Below, piece after piece: positions 28,971 through 37,517 of a DNA stretch of 64,000 bases (positions are counted from its first letter, which is position 1; each line of letters begins with the position of its first letter). Location of the stretch: contig NZ_LT629787.1 of NCBI RefSeq assembly GCF_900105655.1, positions 2,170,001 through 2,234,000 on the forward strand. The letters are read 5' to 3'. The notes beneath the pieces are model-generated. The model made no database searches and was not told where the DNA came from. It saw only the letters and a program-made list of their open reading frames with translations. The position numbers and the translations under genes are program-made. The DNA comes from Halopseudomonas salegens (GTDB lineage: Bacteria > Pseudomonadota > Gammaproteobacteria > Pseudomonadales > Pseudomonadaceae).

Positions 28971-29073
28971 GGAATGGTCTCGGTCGTTTTATTGGGATTG
29001 TTATTTCACGCGACAAAGCCTGCCACCAAGGTCAGGCTGCGTCAATTCGATACATTCGCATGCTCGGCGCAGG

Positions 29074-29415
29074 CTAAGCGCAACGCAGACGATCAGCAAC
29101 CCGCTGAAAATCGGTGTGCATCTGTGACAGCAACGCCCTGACAGTCGCTTCATCTGCCGAATCTGCGGCAACTTCTACCTGCAGGCAGAGCTCTTGCAAC
29201 GCCAGTGCGCCCATATTGCCACAACTGCCTTTGAAGCTGTGCGCACTGTAGCGCAAAGCGCGCCAGTCACTATCCTGCAAATGGCTTTGCAGCTGCCGCA
29301 GACGCAATTCAGCATCCCGAGTAAAGGTATCCACCAATAGCGGATAATCATCCTGCATCAACTCCCGCAGTGCGGCCAACACATCATCATCCAGATCCGG
29401 CAGGGCATCACTCAT
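29074..29415 (-). CDS. hptB: HptB-like histidine phosphotransfer protein
   Basis: 113 residues forming one Hpt four-helix domain. The phosphorylated His is His59 in SAHSFKGSCGNMGA. In P. aeruginosa, HptB receives phosphate from several hybrid kinases and passes it to HsbR, influencing biofilm and swarming through HsbA, FlgM and the Gac/Rsm pathway. ATG 29415 was chosen because AAGG lies 6 bp upstream; the ATG at 29421 directly abuts it. It follows hsbR by 20 bp as the last gene of the hsbA-hsbR-hptB set. Confidence 0.9.
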   Translation of the reverse strand: MSDALPDLDDDVLAALRELMQDDYPLLVDTFTRDAELRLRQLQSHLQDSDWRALRYSAHSFKGSCGNMGALALQELCLQVEVAADSADEATVRALLSQMHTDFQRVADRLRCA

Positions 29416-29435
29416 AGACATCCTTCAGTTAGTCC

Positions 29436-31157
29436 TCACGGGGCGTGCCAGGCAAGACGCACTTGCACCCCGCGCCCATCAGGCAGCACCTGCATTTCAT
29501 CCGTCAGCGCTGCTACCAATGTCAATCCGCGTCCAGCATAACGGAAACTGTCGGCTATGACAGTTCCGGTCTTCGCCGTCACAAAACCCTGGCCGCTGTC
29601 CTGCACCTCTATCAACAAACGCCCCCCACTGGGCTCCTGAGTATGATCCAGCATGACGCGAATCCAGCCCTCCTCCAGCTGCTGCAAACGCTGACTGCGC
29701 TGCAGGTAATAGCGGTTAAAGCCCTCAGCCGTGGACTTGAGTGATGAATCCAGCGCCAGCAAACCATGCTCGAGGGCATTACTGAAGAGCTCGGACAGAA
29801 CGGTTGCCAGTGTGCCCGCATGGTCACGCAAGCCGGGTACGCGCAACAGTTCATCCAGCAACCAGGGCAATGGATTCTGGGTGCGAATGGCCTGGGCACG
29901 AAATACATGCTCCAGTCGCCAATCGTGCATTTCTCGCTGACTGCGAAAACGCATGGCTGGTGATCGAGGCAAAACATCAGTTGGCATACTGACCTGCAGC
30001 AGACTCAGATCATCATCCTTGCGACCATGGAAATCCTTGATCGCTGACAGCAAATGGTCAAACAGTTGTTCCGGCTGCCCGCTTCCTGCCGCCAGCACTT
30101 TCGCCACACCCTGATCACCAAACTGCTGGCCCTGCGCATTTCGGGTTTCGATAATGCCGTCAGTCCAGCATAACAAGCGTTGACCGGCTGACATTGGCAG
30201 GGTCAGGGTGCTGACGTCAAAGCGGTCATTGGGCACCACGCCCAGCGGCAAATGGGTCGAAGGCAACCAATGCTGCACGCTGCCATCCACATCCAGCAAT
30301 ACGGCATCCGGCAAGCCGCCATTCCAGACTTCCAGCTTGTGTTTGAGCGGGTTGATCTCGGCCAGCAAGGCGCAACAGAACACTCCGACCGGCAGGATAC
30401 GCTCCAGCTTGTCATTCAGCTCCGCAAGAATATCCTGCAAGGCAAAGCCCCGCGCACTCATGGCGTAAAAGACCTCCGCCAGTGGCATCGCGCCGATGGC
30501 GGCCGACAGACCATGGCCAGTAAAATCGGCCAGCAACACGTGCATGCCCCCCGCCGGGCATTGGGCTGCCAGGAGTACATCGCCATTGAACATGGCGTAG
30601 GCGGATTGCAGGTAACGTACGTTGGGCGCATCCAGCGCCCCGGCATGCGCCACACGGTCAAAAATCCGCTTGGCCAGCTCCTGGTCATGCACCATGCGTT
30701 CGTGTTGTCGACTGATCAGGTCACGCTGTTGCTGCAGGGTGTGATGCATTTCCTGCATACGCTGGAAGGCTTGAATCTTGGCCTGCAGAATCACCGGGTT
30801 ATAGGGCTTGGTCAGGAAGTCGTCGCCGCCGGCTTCCAGGCAGCGCACCAGCGCATGGGTTTCGGTCAGGCTGGTAAGAAAAATGATCGGTACCAGGTCT
30901 TCACCGGCCGCCTCTCGAATCAACTGGGCAGCTGCAAACCCGTCCATCACCGGCATCATGGCGTCAAGCAGGATGAGCTGTGGACGCTCACGAAGGAACT
31001 GCTCAACGGCATCGGCGCCATTCTCGGCCGCCAATACCTCATGCCCCTGGCGCGAGACCAAACGCGACAGAATCAGTCGATCCGCCGGGTTGTCATCCGC
31101 CACCAGAATACGCAAGCCGGCTGGCGGCTCAGCCCCGGATGGCACTGCCGCAGCCAT
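29436..31157 (-). CDS. hsbR: HsbR-like response regulator with PP2C phosphatase and anti-sigma kinase domains
   Basis: 573 residues. The receiver domain spans 1-130 (Asp65 in LILLDAMMP, Lys in FLTKPYN). A SpoIIE/PP2C phosphatase follows at about 170-400 (GGMHVLLADFTGHGLSAAIGA, LCWTDGIIETRN, DDDLSLL). A C-terminal GHKL kinase domain of the RsbW type follows (VLSELFSNALEHGLL, VQDSGQGF). HsbR switches between dephosphorylating and phosphorylating the antagonist HsbA, depending on its own phosphorylation by HptB. The gene lies between hsbA (7-bp gap) and hptB. All three domains appear intact. Confidence 0.92.
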   Translation of the reverse strand: MAAAVPSGAEPPAGLRILVADDNPADRLILSRLVSRQGHEVLAAENGADAVEQFLRERPQLILLDAMMPVMDGFAAAQLIREAAGEDLVPIIFLTSLTETHALVRCLEAGGDDFLTKPYNPVILQAKIQAFQRMQEMHHTLQQQRDLISRQHERMVHDQELAKRIFDRVAHAGALDAPNVRYLQSAYAMFNGDVLLAAQCPAGGMHVLLADFTGHGLSAAIGAMPLAEVFYAMSARGFALQDILAELNDKLERILPVGVFCCALLAEINPLKHKLEVWNGGLPDAVLLDVDGSVQHWLPSTHLPLGVVPNDRFDVSTLTLPMSAGQRLLCWTDGIIETRNAQGQQFGDQGVAKVLAAGSGQPEQLFDHLLSAIKDFHGRKDDDLSLLQVSMPTDVLPRSPAMRFRSQREMHDWRLEHVFRAQAIRTQNPLPWLLDELLRVPGLRDHAGTLATVLSELFSNALEHGLLALDSSLKSTAEGFNRYYLQRSQRLQQLEEGWIRVMLDHTQEPSGGRLLIEVQDSGQGFVTAKTGTVIADSFRYAGRGLTLVAALTDEMQVLPDGRGVQVRLAWHAP

Positions 31158-31164
31158 AGGATGC

Positions 31165-31470
31165 CTACTCGATAGTGAACAGTTGTTCGAAGTTGGAAAT
31201 GCTCAAGACCTTGCGCACCTCCGGGCTCGCATGCTGGATGCGAATATCCGCCACATCACCGCCGGCGTGGTCGCGCAACAGCAACAACATGCCCAGTGCC
31301 GAGCTGTCGATATAGTCGGTATCCTGCAGATCAATGCAATAGCGCCTCGGGGACAAACCTGCCCGCTCATACGCTTCGCGAAATACCTGATGGGATGAAA
31401 AATCGAAGCGTCCACTTACCTTGATGGTTAGCAACTGGCCACTTTCCGTTAGGTCAGCCTGAATCGGCAT
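31165..31470 (-). CDS. hsbA: HsbA-like STAS anti-sigma factor antagonist
   Basis: 101 residues, a single STAS domain. The regulatory serine lies in DTDYIDSSALGML (Ser56/Ser57), the position phosphorylated by HsbR in P. aeruginosa. Unphosphorylated HsbA binds the anti-sigma factor FlgM; phosphorylated HsbA acts with the diguanylate cyclase HsbD. This ties it to flagellar sigma28 control. GAGGAG precedes ATG 31470. It follows fliJ by 92 bp, a gap that contains a small palindrome (CTGAA-N5-TTCAG). Confidence 0.92.
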   Translation of the reverse strand: MPIQADLTESGQLLTIKVSGRFDFSSHQVFREAYERAGLSPRRYCIDLQDTDYIDSSALGMLLLLRDHAGGDVADIRIQHASPEVRKVLSISNFEQLFTIE

Positions 31471-31562
31471 GCGCTGCTCCTCAACACCCTCGCCTGAATA
31501 ATGTTCAGCATAGCAGCATTTCAGTCAGCTGCCGCTCAAGTCCGGTCTTTTTCCGCCAATGC

Positions 31563-32018
31563 TCAACTTTCGCGTCGGCTGACACTGTGTGCCCGTTGGG
31601 ATAACTCATCGAGCATTTTCTGTTCCTGCTTATCCGCCCTGACGCGCGCCTCTTCGCGGTAGCGCTCAATCAGCTTGCGCAACGCCTCAACGCGCTGGTA
31701 ACGCTGTTGCCAATTGGCTCGGGCCTTGTCAACGCTTTGCTCATGCCACTGCAAGGTTTGCTCCTGCTGGGCGACAGCACTCTGCATCTGGCCGAGAAAC
31801 TGTTGGTAGTTAAGCAGCCACTGCCGATTCACCCCTTGGGCGCCACGCTCGGCCCAGCCACGCTGATACTCGTCGGCATAGTAGTTGAGATCTCGCAGGC
31901 GGGCATTGGCATCTTCCAGTTGTTGCTGACACTTACCCAACATGCCGGCTGCCTTGCGCTCTTCTTCCAGCGCCATATCAAGCACCGGTTGGAGTCGGCG
32001 GATACGGCTTTCACTCAT
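31563..32018 (-). CDS. fliJ: FliJ, flagellar export chaperone/stalk protein
   Basis: 151 residues, nearly all alpha-helical coiled coil ([23 protein letters not shown] at the start), as in FliJ, which forms the central stalk of the FliI ATPase ring in the flagellar type III exporter. The start codon overlaps the end of fliI by 8 bp. It is the last structural gene of the fliEFGHIJ run here. Confidence 0.92.
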   Translation of the reverse strand: MSESRIRRLQPVLDMALEEERKAAGMLGKCQQQLEDANARLRDLNYYADEYQRGWAERGAQGVNRQWLLNYQQFLGQMQSAVAQQEQTLQWHEQSVDKARANWQQRYQRVEALRKLIERYREEARVRADKQEQKMLDELSQRAHSVSRRES

Positions 32019-33363
32019 GGCTGATGATCTGTTGCAGTTGCTGCTGGCTATCTTCCAGGGACACGTTTTCAGTCAACCCCTGACGCAAAAAGCCCTGCAT
32101 TGCCGGCATTTTGGCAATGGCCTTGTCGGTCAAGGGGTCGGAACCGGCAGAATAGGCACCGACACTGATCAGGTCGCGGCTTTGCTGGTAACGCGCGTAG
32201 GTCTGTTTGAACAGTTGCGCTTTTTGCAGGTGATCCTCGGATACAATCTGCGGCATGGCACGGCTGATCGAGGCTTCAATATCAATTGCCGGGTAATGGC
32301 CTTCTTCAGCCAGCCGGCGCGACAGCACCACATGACCGTCAAGAATTGCCCGTGAGGCATCAGCAATCGGATCCTGCTGGTCATCACCCTCGGACAGCAC
32401 CGTGTAAAACGCGGTAATCGAGCCGCCACCCTCTTCCGCATTGCCCGCACGCTCAACCAGCTGCGGTAGTTTGGCAAACACGGATGGTGGGTAACCCTTG
32501 GTGGCGGGCGGCTCGCCAATGGCCAGGGCAATTTCCCGCTGGGCCTGGGCAAAGCGGGTCAGTGAGTCCATCAACAGCAGCACATTCTTGCCCTGATCCC
32601 GAAAGTATTCGGCAATTCGCGTGCAATACATGGCCGCACGCAGACGCATCAAGGGCGCGTCATCGGCCGGCGAGGCAACCACCACCGAGCGAGCCATGCC
32701 TTCCTTGCCAAGGATTTGCTCAATGAACTCCTTGACCTCACGACCACGTTCACCCACCAGGCCAACAATGGTGATATCCGCTTCGGTAAAACGGGTCATC
32801 ATGCCCAGCAACATACTTTTGCCCACGCCACTACCGGCAAACAGCCCCAGTCGCTGGCCACGGCCGACAGTCAACAAGCTATTGATCGAGCGAATGCCGA
32901 CATCCAGTGGCTGTTCGATCGGGTGCCGTTTCAACGGGTTGATCACCGGCCCGTTCAGGTCGACCATATCCGCAGCCATGATCGGACCGGCGCCATCCAG
33001 AGGGCGCCCGATACCATCCACCACGCGTCCGAGCATACTGACGCCCATCGGCAGGCGCCCGCTACCGGAGCTGGGTACAACGCGCGCGCCCGGCTGCAAA
33101 CCCTGCACACTTTCGACTGGCATCAGGTAGGTCTTGTTGCCGGCGAAGCCCATGACTTCAGCTTCAATTTCACTGATACCTTGCAAGGATTCACTGATCA
33201 CCCGGCAACGGCTACCCACCGAAGCCTTGCAGCCTTCGGCTTCCAGCGTCAAACCAACCATACGGATCAAACGACCTTCTACCACCGGGGCAGAGGCCAG
33301 TTGCACCACATCACGATAGGCACTCAGGCGGCGGGCGAAACTGGCGCGCTCGAACTTACTCAT
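32011..33363 (-). CDS. fliI: FliI, flagellum-specific export ATPase
   Basis: 450 residues. The P-loop [11 protein letters not shown], the Walker-B strand [17 protein letters not shown] and [18 protein letters not shown] are all present, typical of F1-beta-like FliI. It powers and orders export of rod, hook and filament proteins at the cytoplasmic side of the export gate with FliH and FliJ. It overlaps fliH upstream and fliJ downstream by 8 bp each, indicating tight translational coupling. Confidence 0.97.
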   Translation of the reverse strand: MSKFERASFARRLSAYRDVVQLASAPVVEGRLIRMVGLTLEAEGCKASVGSRCRVISESLQGISEIEAEVMGFAGNKTYLMPVESVQGLQPGARVVPSSGSGRLPMGVSMLGRVVDGIGRPLDGAGPIMAADMVDLNGPVINPLKRHPIEQPLDVGIRSINSLLTVGRGQRLGLFAGSGVGKSMLLGMMTRFTEADITIVGLVGERGREVKEFIEQILGKEGMARSVVVASPADDAPLMRLRAAMYCTRIAEYFRDQGKNVLLLMDSLTRFAQAQREIALAIGEPPATKGYPPSVFAKLPQLVERAGNAEEGGGSITAFYTVLSEGDDQQDPIADASRAILDGHVVLSRRLAEEGHYPAIDIEASISRAMPQIVSEDHLQKAQLFKQTYARYQQSRDLISVGAYSAGSDPLTDKAIAKMPAMQGFLRQGLTENVSLEDSQQQLQQIISHE

Positions 33364-34156
33364 GGCTATCGCTATGACCGGGGCTTTCCGGCAAGGGGCT
33401 CAGTGCATCCATATCCGGTGCAACGGGATGCGCACGCTGTTCCTGATGCTGGTCTTGCAGCTGGGTCAGCGCCTGTTCCAGCCGGGTTTCCAGGCTGGCA
33501 TCAATTTGGCTGTGTTCGGTTTCCACCCGGCAACCACCCGGCAGCAACTGGTCGTCTTCGAGCAGCCGCCAGTTTTCTTCATGCCGCTCACGGAGCGCCT
33601 TGACGGCTTCAAAGTCGGCGGGATTAAGGTAAATGCGAATATTATCCGCCCCCATCGGCAAGCTTTTCAGCGCGCCGCGCAACACATGCAGAATCTGGCT
33701 CGAGTCGGTTTCCAGTTCACGCTGGATCACGCTGCGCACGGTCTGCTGAACCAGCATGAGCAGCATTTCTTCAATTTGCGCGTCCTGATTTTGCATGGGT
33801 TGCATCAGGTTGCTCATCAGGTTTTCCAGCTCGACCAGCCGGCCATCCAGCTTGTCACGGGCTTCCTGCTGCCCTTTGAGCTGGCCGGAATGGAAGCCGT
33901 CTTTTTCGCCGGTAGCGAAACCCTCGTTGTAGGCCTCTTCCCGGATCTGTTCGAGTTCTTCGACGGTGAACGGCTGCGGGGCTTCGACCTCTTCCAGCTC
34001 TGCCTCGGCTGGGTCTTCATCAGCTTGAGCCGCCTCTTCCTGCTCGCGATCCAGCGCCACATAATGCGGTGCCTCGTCAAAACTGGGCAGGCTCCAGCGG
34101 CTGAAGGCCGAAGGGTGCTGGCCGCGAATCAGGTCGCTGTCATCCTTACCGGCCAT
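33356..34156 (-). CDS. fliH: FliH, negative regulator of FliI
   Basis: 266 residues. The N-terminal half is acidic and Glu-rich. The centre has the FliH GxxxG-like stretch ([21 protein letters not shown]). The C-terminal part ([53 protein letters not shown]) is the conserved V-ATPase E-subunit-like domain. FliH links FliI to FliN at the C-ring. The ATG directly follows the fliG stop codon with no gap, and the 3' end overlaps fliI. Confidence 0.93.
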   Translation of the reverse strand: MAGKDDSDLIRGQHPSAFSRWSLPSFDEAPHYVALDREQEEAAQADEDPAEAELEEVEAPQPFTVEELEQIREEAYNEGFATGEKDGFHSGQLKGQQEARDKLDGRLVELENLMSNLMQPMQNQDAQIEEMLLMLVQQTVRSVIQRELETDSSQILHVLRGALKSLPMGADNIRIYLNPADFEAVKALRERHEENWRLLEDDQLLPGGCRVETEHSQIDASLETRLEQALTQLQDQHQEQRAHPVAPDMDALSPLPESPGHSDSHE

Positions 34157-35179
34157 TTACAGCATCTCCTCGCTGCCCTTGCCACCGAGCACGATTTCAC
34201 CGGCATCCGCCATGCGGCGGGCAATGGTCAGCACTTCTTTCTGCGCTTGTTCGACTTCGCTGATGCGCACCGGTCCCTTGGCTTCCAGGTCATCCTGCAG
34301 CAACTCAGACGCACGTTTCGACATGTTGCGGAAAATCTTGTCCTTGACTGCCTCGTCGGCGCCTTTGAGGGCAATGATCAACACTTCCGAAGACACTTCA
34401 CGCAGTAGCGCCTGAATCCCTCGATCGTCAATATCGGCCAGATTGTCAAACACAAACATCAGGTCTTCGATCTTGCCTGACAGATCTTCGTCGATCTCAC
34501 GGATCTGCTCGATCAATTGCGCTTCGGTGCTGCTTTCGAGGTAATTCATGATGTCGGCTGTGCGCTTGATGCCGCCCATGGCCGCACGCGTGGTGTTCGA
34601 GTTGCCAGCAAATTGTTTCTCTAGAATCTCGTTCAGTTCTTTCAGTGCCGAGGGCTGTACGGTATTCAGGGCCGACACGCGCAAGAGCACATCGAGACGC
34701 ACCTTGGGATCGAAATAACTGACCACCTCGGCCGCCATGTCCGGATCCAGATAGGCCACCACAATGGCCTGGATTTGTGGATGCTCGTAACGGATCACAT
34801 CAGCAACGGCTCGAGGCTCCATCCATTTCAGGCTGTCAAGGCCCGAGGTGCTGCCACCCAGGAGGATACGATCCACCAGACTATTGGCTTTGTCCTCGCC
34901 CAGAGCCTGCGTCAGCATGGTGCGGATGTAACCGTCAGCGCCTGCCCCCAGGCCGGTCTGCTCACCGACCTGCTCCACAAACTCGCTCATCACGCCCTGT
35001 ACCTGCTCGCGCTGCACGGTGCGCATACCCGCCATCGCGCTGCCCACTCGCTGCACTTCCTTCGGCCCCATGTGCTTGAGGATCGCAGCGGCGTCGGATT
35101 CACCCAGACTGAGCAAAAAAATGGCTGCCTTGTCCAGCTTCGACATCTTTTGCGTGACTTTCTTTGTGTCTTCACTCAT
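34157..35179 (-). CDS. fliG: FliG, flagellar motor switch protein
   Basis: 340 residues, the usual FliG length. Armadillo-type helices include KLDKAAIFLLSLGESDAAAILKHM and the EHPQ motif (RYEHPQIQAIVVAYL). The charged torque helix at the C-terminus (FVFDNLADIDDRGIQALLREV) contacts MotA/PomA. FliG joins the MS ring (FliF) to the C ring. ATG 35179 (MSEDTKK) overlaps the end of fliF by 8 bp; the longer frame to 35251 lies in fliF. Confidence 0.97.
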   Translation of the reverse strand: MSEDTKKVTQKMSKLDKAAIFLLSLGESDAAAILKHMGPKEVQRVGSAMAGMRTVQREQVQGVMSEFVEQVGEQTGLGAGADGYIRTMLTQALGEDKANSLVDRILLGGSTSGLDSLKWMEPRAVADVIRYEHPQIQAIVVAYLDPDMAAEVVSYFDPKVRLDVLLRVSALNTVQPSALKELNEILEKQFAGNSNTTRAAMGGIKRTADIMNYLESSTEAQLIEQIREIDEDLSGKIEDLMFVFDNLADIDDRGIQALLREVSSEVLIIALKGADEAVKDKIFRNMSKRASELLQDDLEAKGPVRISEVEQAQKEVLTIARRMADAGEIVLGGKGSEEML

Positions 35180-36905
35180 CGGCGTTGACCCAATCCTTGA
35201 CGACCTGAGCGACCCGGCCAGGGTCTTCTGCGACCAGCCCCTTGATCGCATTCAGGTGTTGTTCATAACCGGCGGTTGGCGGTGGCAACATGACCGGACC
35301 AGACGCCGGACCGGACAGGCTGACCTGGTCTTCACTCAGATCATCAAAACCATCGCTGCCCATACTGCCGCCACCCGGCAGTGCCATCGGGTACTCACCA
35401 CCCTGACTGCGCGAGCCGCTGGTCAGGTTTTTCAATACCGGGCGCAGCACACCAAATACCAGGACCAATACAAAGAGTATACCCAGAATCTGCTTGGCGA
35501 CATCCCAGAACCAGGGCTGCGACCAGAAAGGAATTTCCGCAATCGGCTCCACCTCGCCTTCCGGCACGAAGGGGGCATTGATCACGCTGACACTGTCACC
35601 CCGGGTGGCGTCAAAGCCGACAGCATCCTGTACCAGGCGGGTAAAACGCGTAATCTCGGCTTCGGTCAGCGGCGTGCTGATCACTTCCCCGGTATCCGGA
35701 TCGACCTGCACCGGATCATCCACCACCACGGCGACAGACAAGCGACGCAAGCGACCCTGAGACTGACGGGTATAACTGATCTGTCGATCCAGTTCATAGT
35801 TACGTGTAGCCTGTTCGCGGCTATTGCTCGGCGGTGGCGGCAGAACCGGCTCACCGGTATCCGGATCGATGACCTGTTCGGGCACCTGAGCGGCTCCCGG
35901 AGGCTGATTGGCCAAGGCTCCCGGGATACCCTGGGCCTGGGCACCCCCTGTACGCTCCTCGGACATGACCTGCTCACTGCGCAGGGCGGACTCGGGACTG
36001 AACATCTCCGAGGTGGACTCAACCGAACTGAAATCGACATCCGCAGACACTTCAGCCTTGTAACGGCCATTGCCGAGCACCGGCTGCAGGATATTGTGCA
36101 CCCGGCGTGTGTAGGTATCTTCCAGTCGACGGGTGTAATCGAATTGACGCCCAGCCATGGTCAACTCGCTCAGTTCGGCCTGGTCTGACAGCAAATTGCC
36201 AGCCTGGTCGACCACCGTCACTTCATCCTTGCTCAGTTCAGGCACGCTGGTCGCGACCAGATTGACGATGGCCATCACCTGACTCGGCTCCGGACGGCGG
36301 TTACCGAAGGTTTCCAGCAAGACCGAAGCACTGGGACGGCGATCATCGCGCACAAAAACCGTCGAACGCGGCATGGCGATATGAACCCGCGCACCGCGTA
36401 TGTTGCTCATGCTTGAGATGGTCCGCGCCAGCTCGCCTTCCAGCCCTCGGCGGTAGCGGGTAGTTTCCATGAACTGGCTGCTGCCAAAGCCCTGATCACG
36501 ATCCAGAATCTCGAAACCCAGGTTGCGGTCGGTCGGGGTAATGCCGGCCTGCGCCATGGTCATGCGCGCAGCGGACATATCTTCACTGCGGACCAGAAGA
36601 GCACCACTGTTGGGTTCTACCCGGTAGCGAATCCGGCTCTGCTGCAACAGCTCAACCACCTGCCCGGCATCATAGGTTTCCATATTGTTGTACAACGGGC
36701 GCCATTCCGGCTCCTGCGACCAGAGCACCACGGCAAACCCGATCGCCACACTGGCAGCCAACCCGATCAGCAAGCCGAATTGCTTGAGCATCGGCAAACT
36801 GGCCAGATTGTCCAGAAAGGTCAGCCCCATCAATGGCTTGCGACCAGGGCTGGCATCGGCCTCCGGGCGGGTCGCTGGGGTGTTGGCAGTGGCTGGGCTT
36901 TCCAT
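35172..36905 (-). CDS. fliF: FliF, flagellar MS-ring protein
   Basis: 577 residues. There is a first membrane segment (about 42-62: FGLLIGLAASVAIGFAVVLW), ring-building domains (PLYNNMETYDAGQVVELLQQ), a beta-collar region and a second membrane segment near 460-480 (QILGILFVLVLVFGVL). The C-terminal tail (DGFDDLSEDQVSL, then IKGLVAEDPGRVAQVVKDWV) binds FliG. It is the inner-membrane base of the motor and houses the export gate. GAGGAT precedes ATG 36905; fliE is 54 bp upstream. Confidence 0.97.
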   Translation of the reverse strand: MESPATANTPATRPEADASPGRKPLMGLTFLDNLASLPMLKQFGLLIGLAASVAIGFAVVLWSQEPEWRPLYNNMETYDAGQVVELLQQSRIRYRVEPNSGALLVRSEDMSAARMTMAQAGITPTDRNLGFEILDRDQGFGSSQFMETTRYRRGLEGELARTISSMSNIRGARVHIAMPRSTVFVRDDRRPSASVLLETFGNRRPEPSQVMAIVNLVATSVPELSKDEVTVVDQAGNLLSDQAELSELTMAGRQFDYTRRLEDTYTRRVHNILQPVLGNGRYKAEVSADVDFSSVESTSEMFSPESALRSEQVMSEERTGGAQAQGIPGALANQPPGAAQVPEQVIDPDTGEPVLPPPPSNSREQATRNYELDRQISYTRQSQGRLRRLSVAVVVDDPVQVDPDTGEVISTPLTEAEITRFTRLVQDAVGFDATRGDSVSVINAPFVPEGEVEPIAEIPFWSQPWFWDVAKQILGILFVLVLVFGVLRPVLKNLTSGSRSQGGEYPMALPGGGSMGSDGFDDLSEDQVSLSGPASGPVMLPPPTAGYEQHLNAIKGLVAEDPGRVAQVVKDWVNADE

Positions 36906-36959
36906 GGGTCAATCCTCAAACTCGGCTGGCGAGGGATACTACGCGGGTCAGAGTATGAA

Positions 36960-37304
36960 TCAAATCTGCATGCGCATGATTTCTTCGTACGCACTGACCA
37001 TACGGTTGCGAACTTGTACTGTTGCCTGCATGGCAACCGATGATTTTTGTGATGCAATCATGACATCGGTCAGGTCAACACCGGCCTCGCCCATTTCATA
37101 ACTGGTACGCAAATCACCGGTAGTTTTTTGTAATTCATTGACCTTGTCCAGCGCTCCACGCATTACCTCGGAGAATTCACTGCCTTTGTCCGGACCCTGC
37201 TCGAGCGCTGCAGGAGCCTGCGGCTTGCCGGTGGCTTCCATCTGCATGGCGCGCATTTGCATCATCAGACGATTGAATTCAACACCCTGGCTAATCTGGG
37301 TCAT
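36960..37304 (-). CDS. fliE: FliE, MS ring-rod junction protein
   Basis: 114 residues. The C-terminal region (VDLTDVMIASQKSSVAMQATVQVRNRMVSAYEEIMRMQI) is the FliE signature. It is the adaptor between the MS ring and rod and is among the first exported substrates. GGGAGG precedes ATG 37304. A sigma54 promoter lies about 55 bp upstream, so fliE is the first gene of the fliEFGHIJ operon. Confidence 0.96.
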   Translation of the reverse strand: MTQISQGVEFNRLMMQMRAMQMEATGKPQAPAALEQGPDKGSEFSEVMRGALDKVNELQKTTGDLRTSYEMGEAGVDLTDVMIASQKSSVAMQATVQVRNRMVSAYEEIMRMQI

Positions 37305-37359
37305 GCTTGCCTCCCAGTCGCAAAAAATTGACGGCGACTATTGCTTTGAGAGTAGTGCA

Positions 37360-37375
37360 GCAAGAAGAGTGCCAA
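37360..37375 (-). promoter_or_regulatory. Sigma54 (RpoN) promoter of fliEFGHIJ
   Basis: TTGGCACTCTTCTTGC on the minus strand, with the invariant GG and GC exactly 10 bp apart, close to the consensus TGGCACG-N4-TTGC. In Pseudomonas the fliE operon is a class III promoter activated by FleR. Confidence 0.85.
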
Positions 37376-37415
37376 GTTGAGTCAGGGATGGAATAAGGGG
37401 GGAGTGAGCAGGCAG

Positions 37416-37454
37416 CCCCCTCTCCCCAACCCCTCTCCCGCCAGGGGAGAGGAG
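37416..37454. repeat. Interspersed CCCTCTCCCC-type palindromic repeat
   Basis: A C-rich run, CCCCTCTCCCC-aac, leads into a short hairpin CCTCTCCC-gcca-GGGGAGAGG (37432-37452). This motif is a common dispersed intergenic repeat in proteobacterial genomes. It lies between the end of fleR and the sigma54 promoter of fliE, both reading on the minus strand, and is not part of any gene. Confidence 0.6.
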
Positions 37455-37517
37455 CTTTGCTGGGTTGTCGTGAGACAGGAGGGCTGAGGGAGAGAGAATC
37501 ATCAAACGACCAACAAG

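Noticed and set aside
30252-31175. 307-residue plus-strand open frame
   Set aside because: Antisense to hsbR; no family features.
33362-34408. 348-residue plus-strand open frame
   Set aside because: Antisense to fliH and the end of fliG, both of which are unmistakable.
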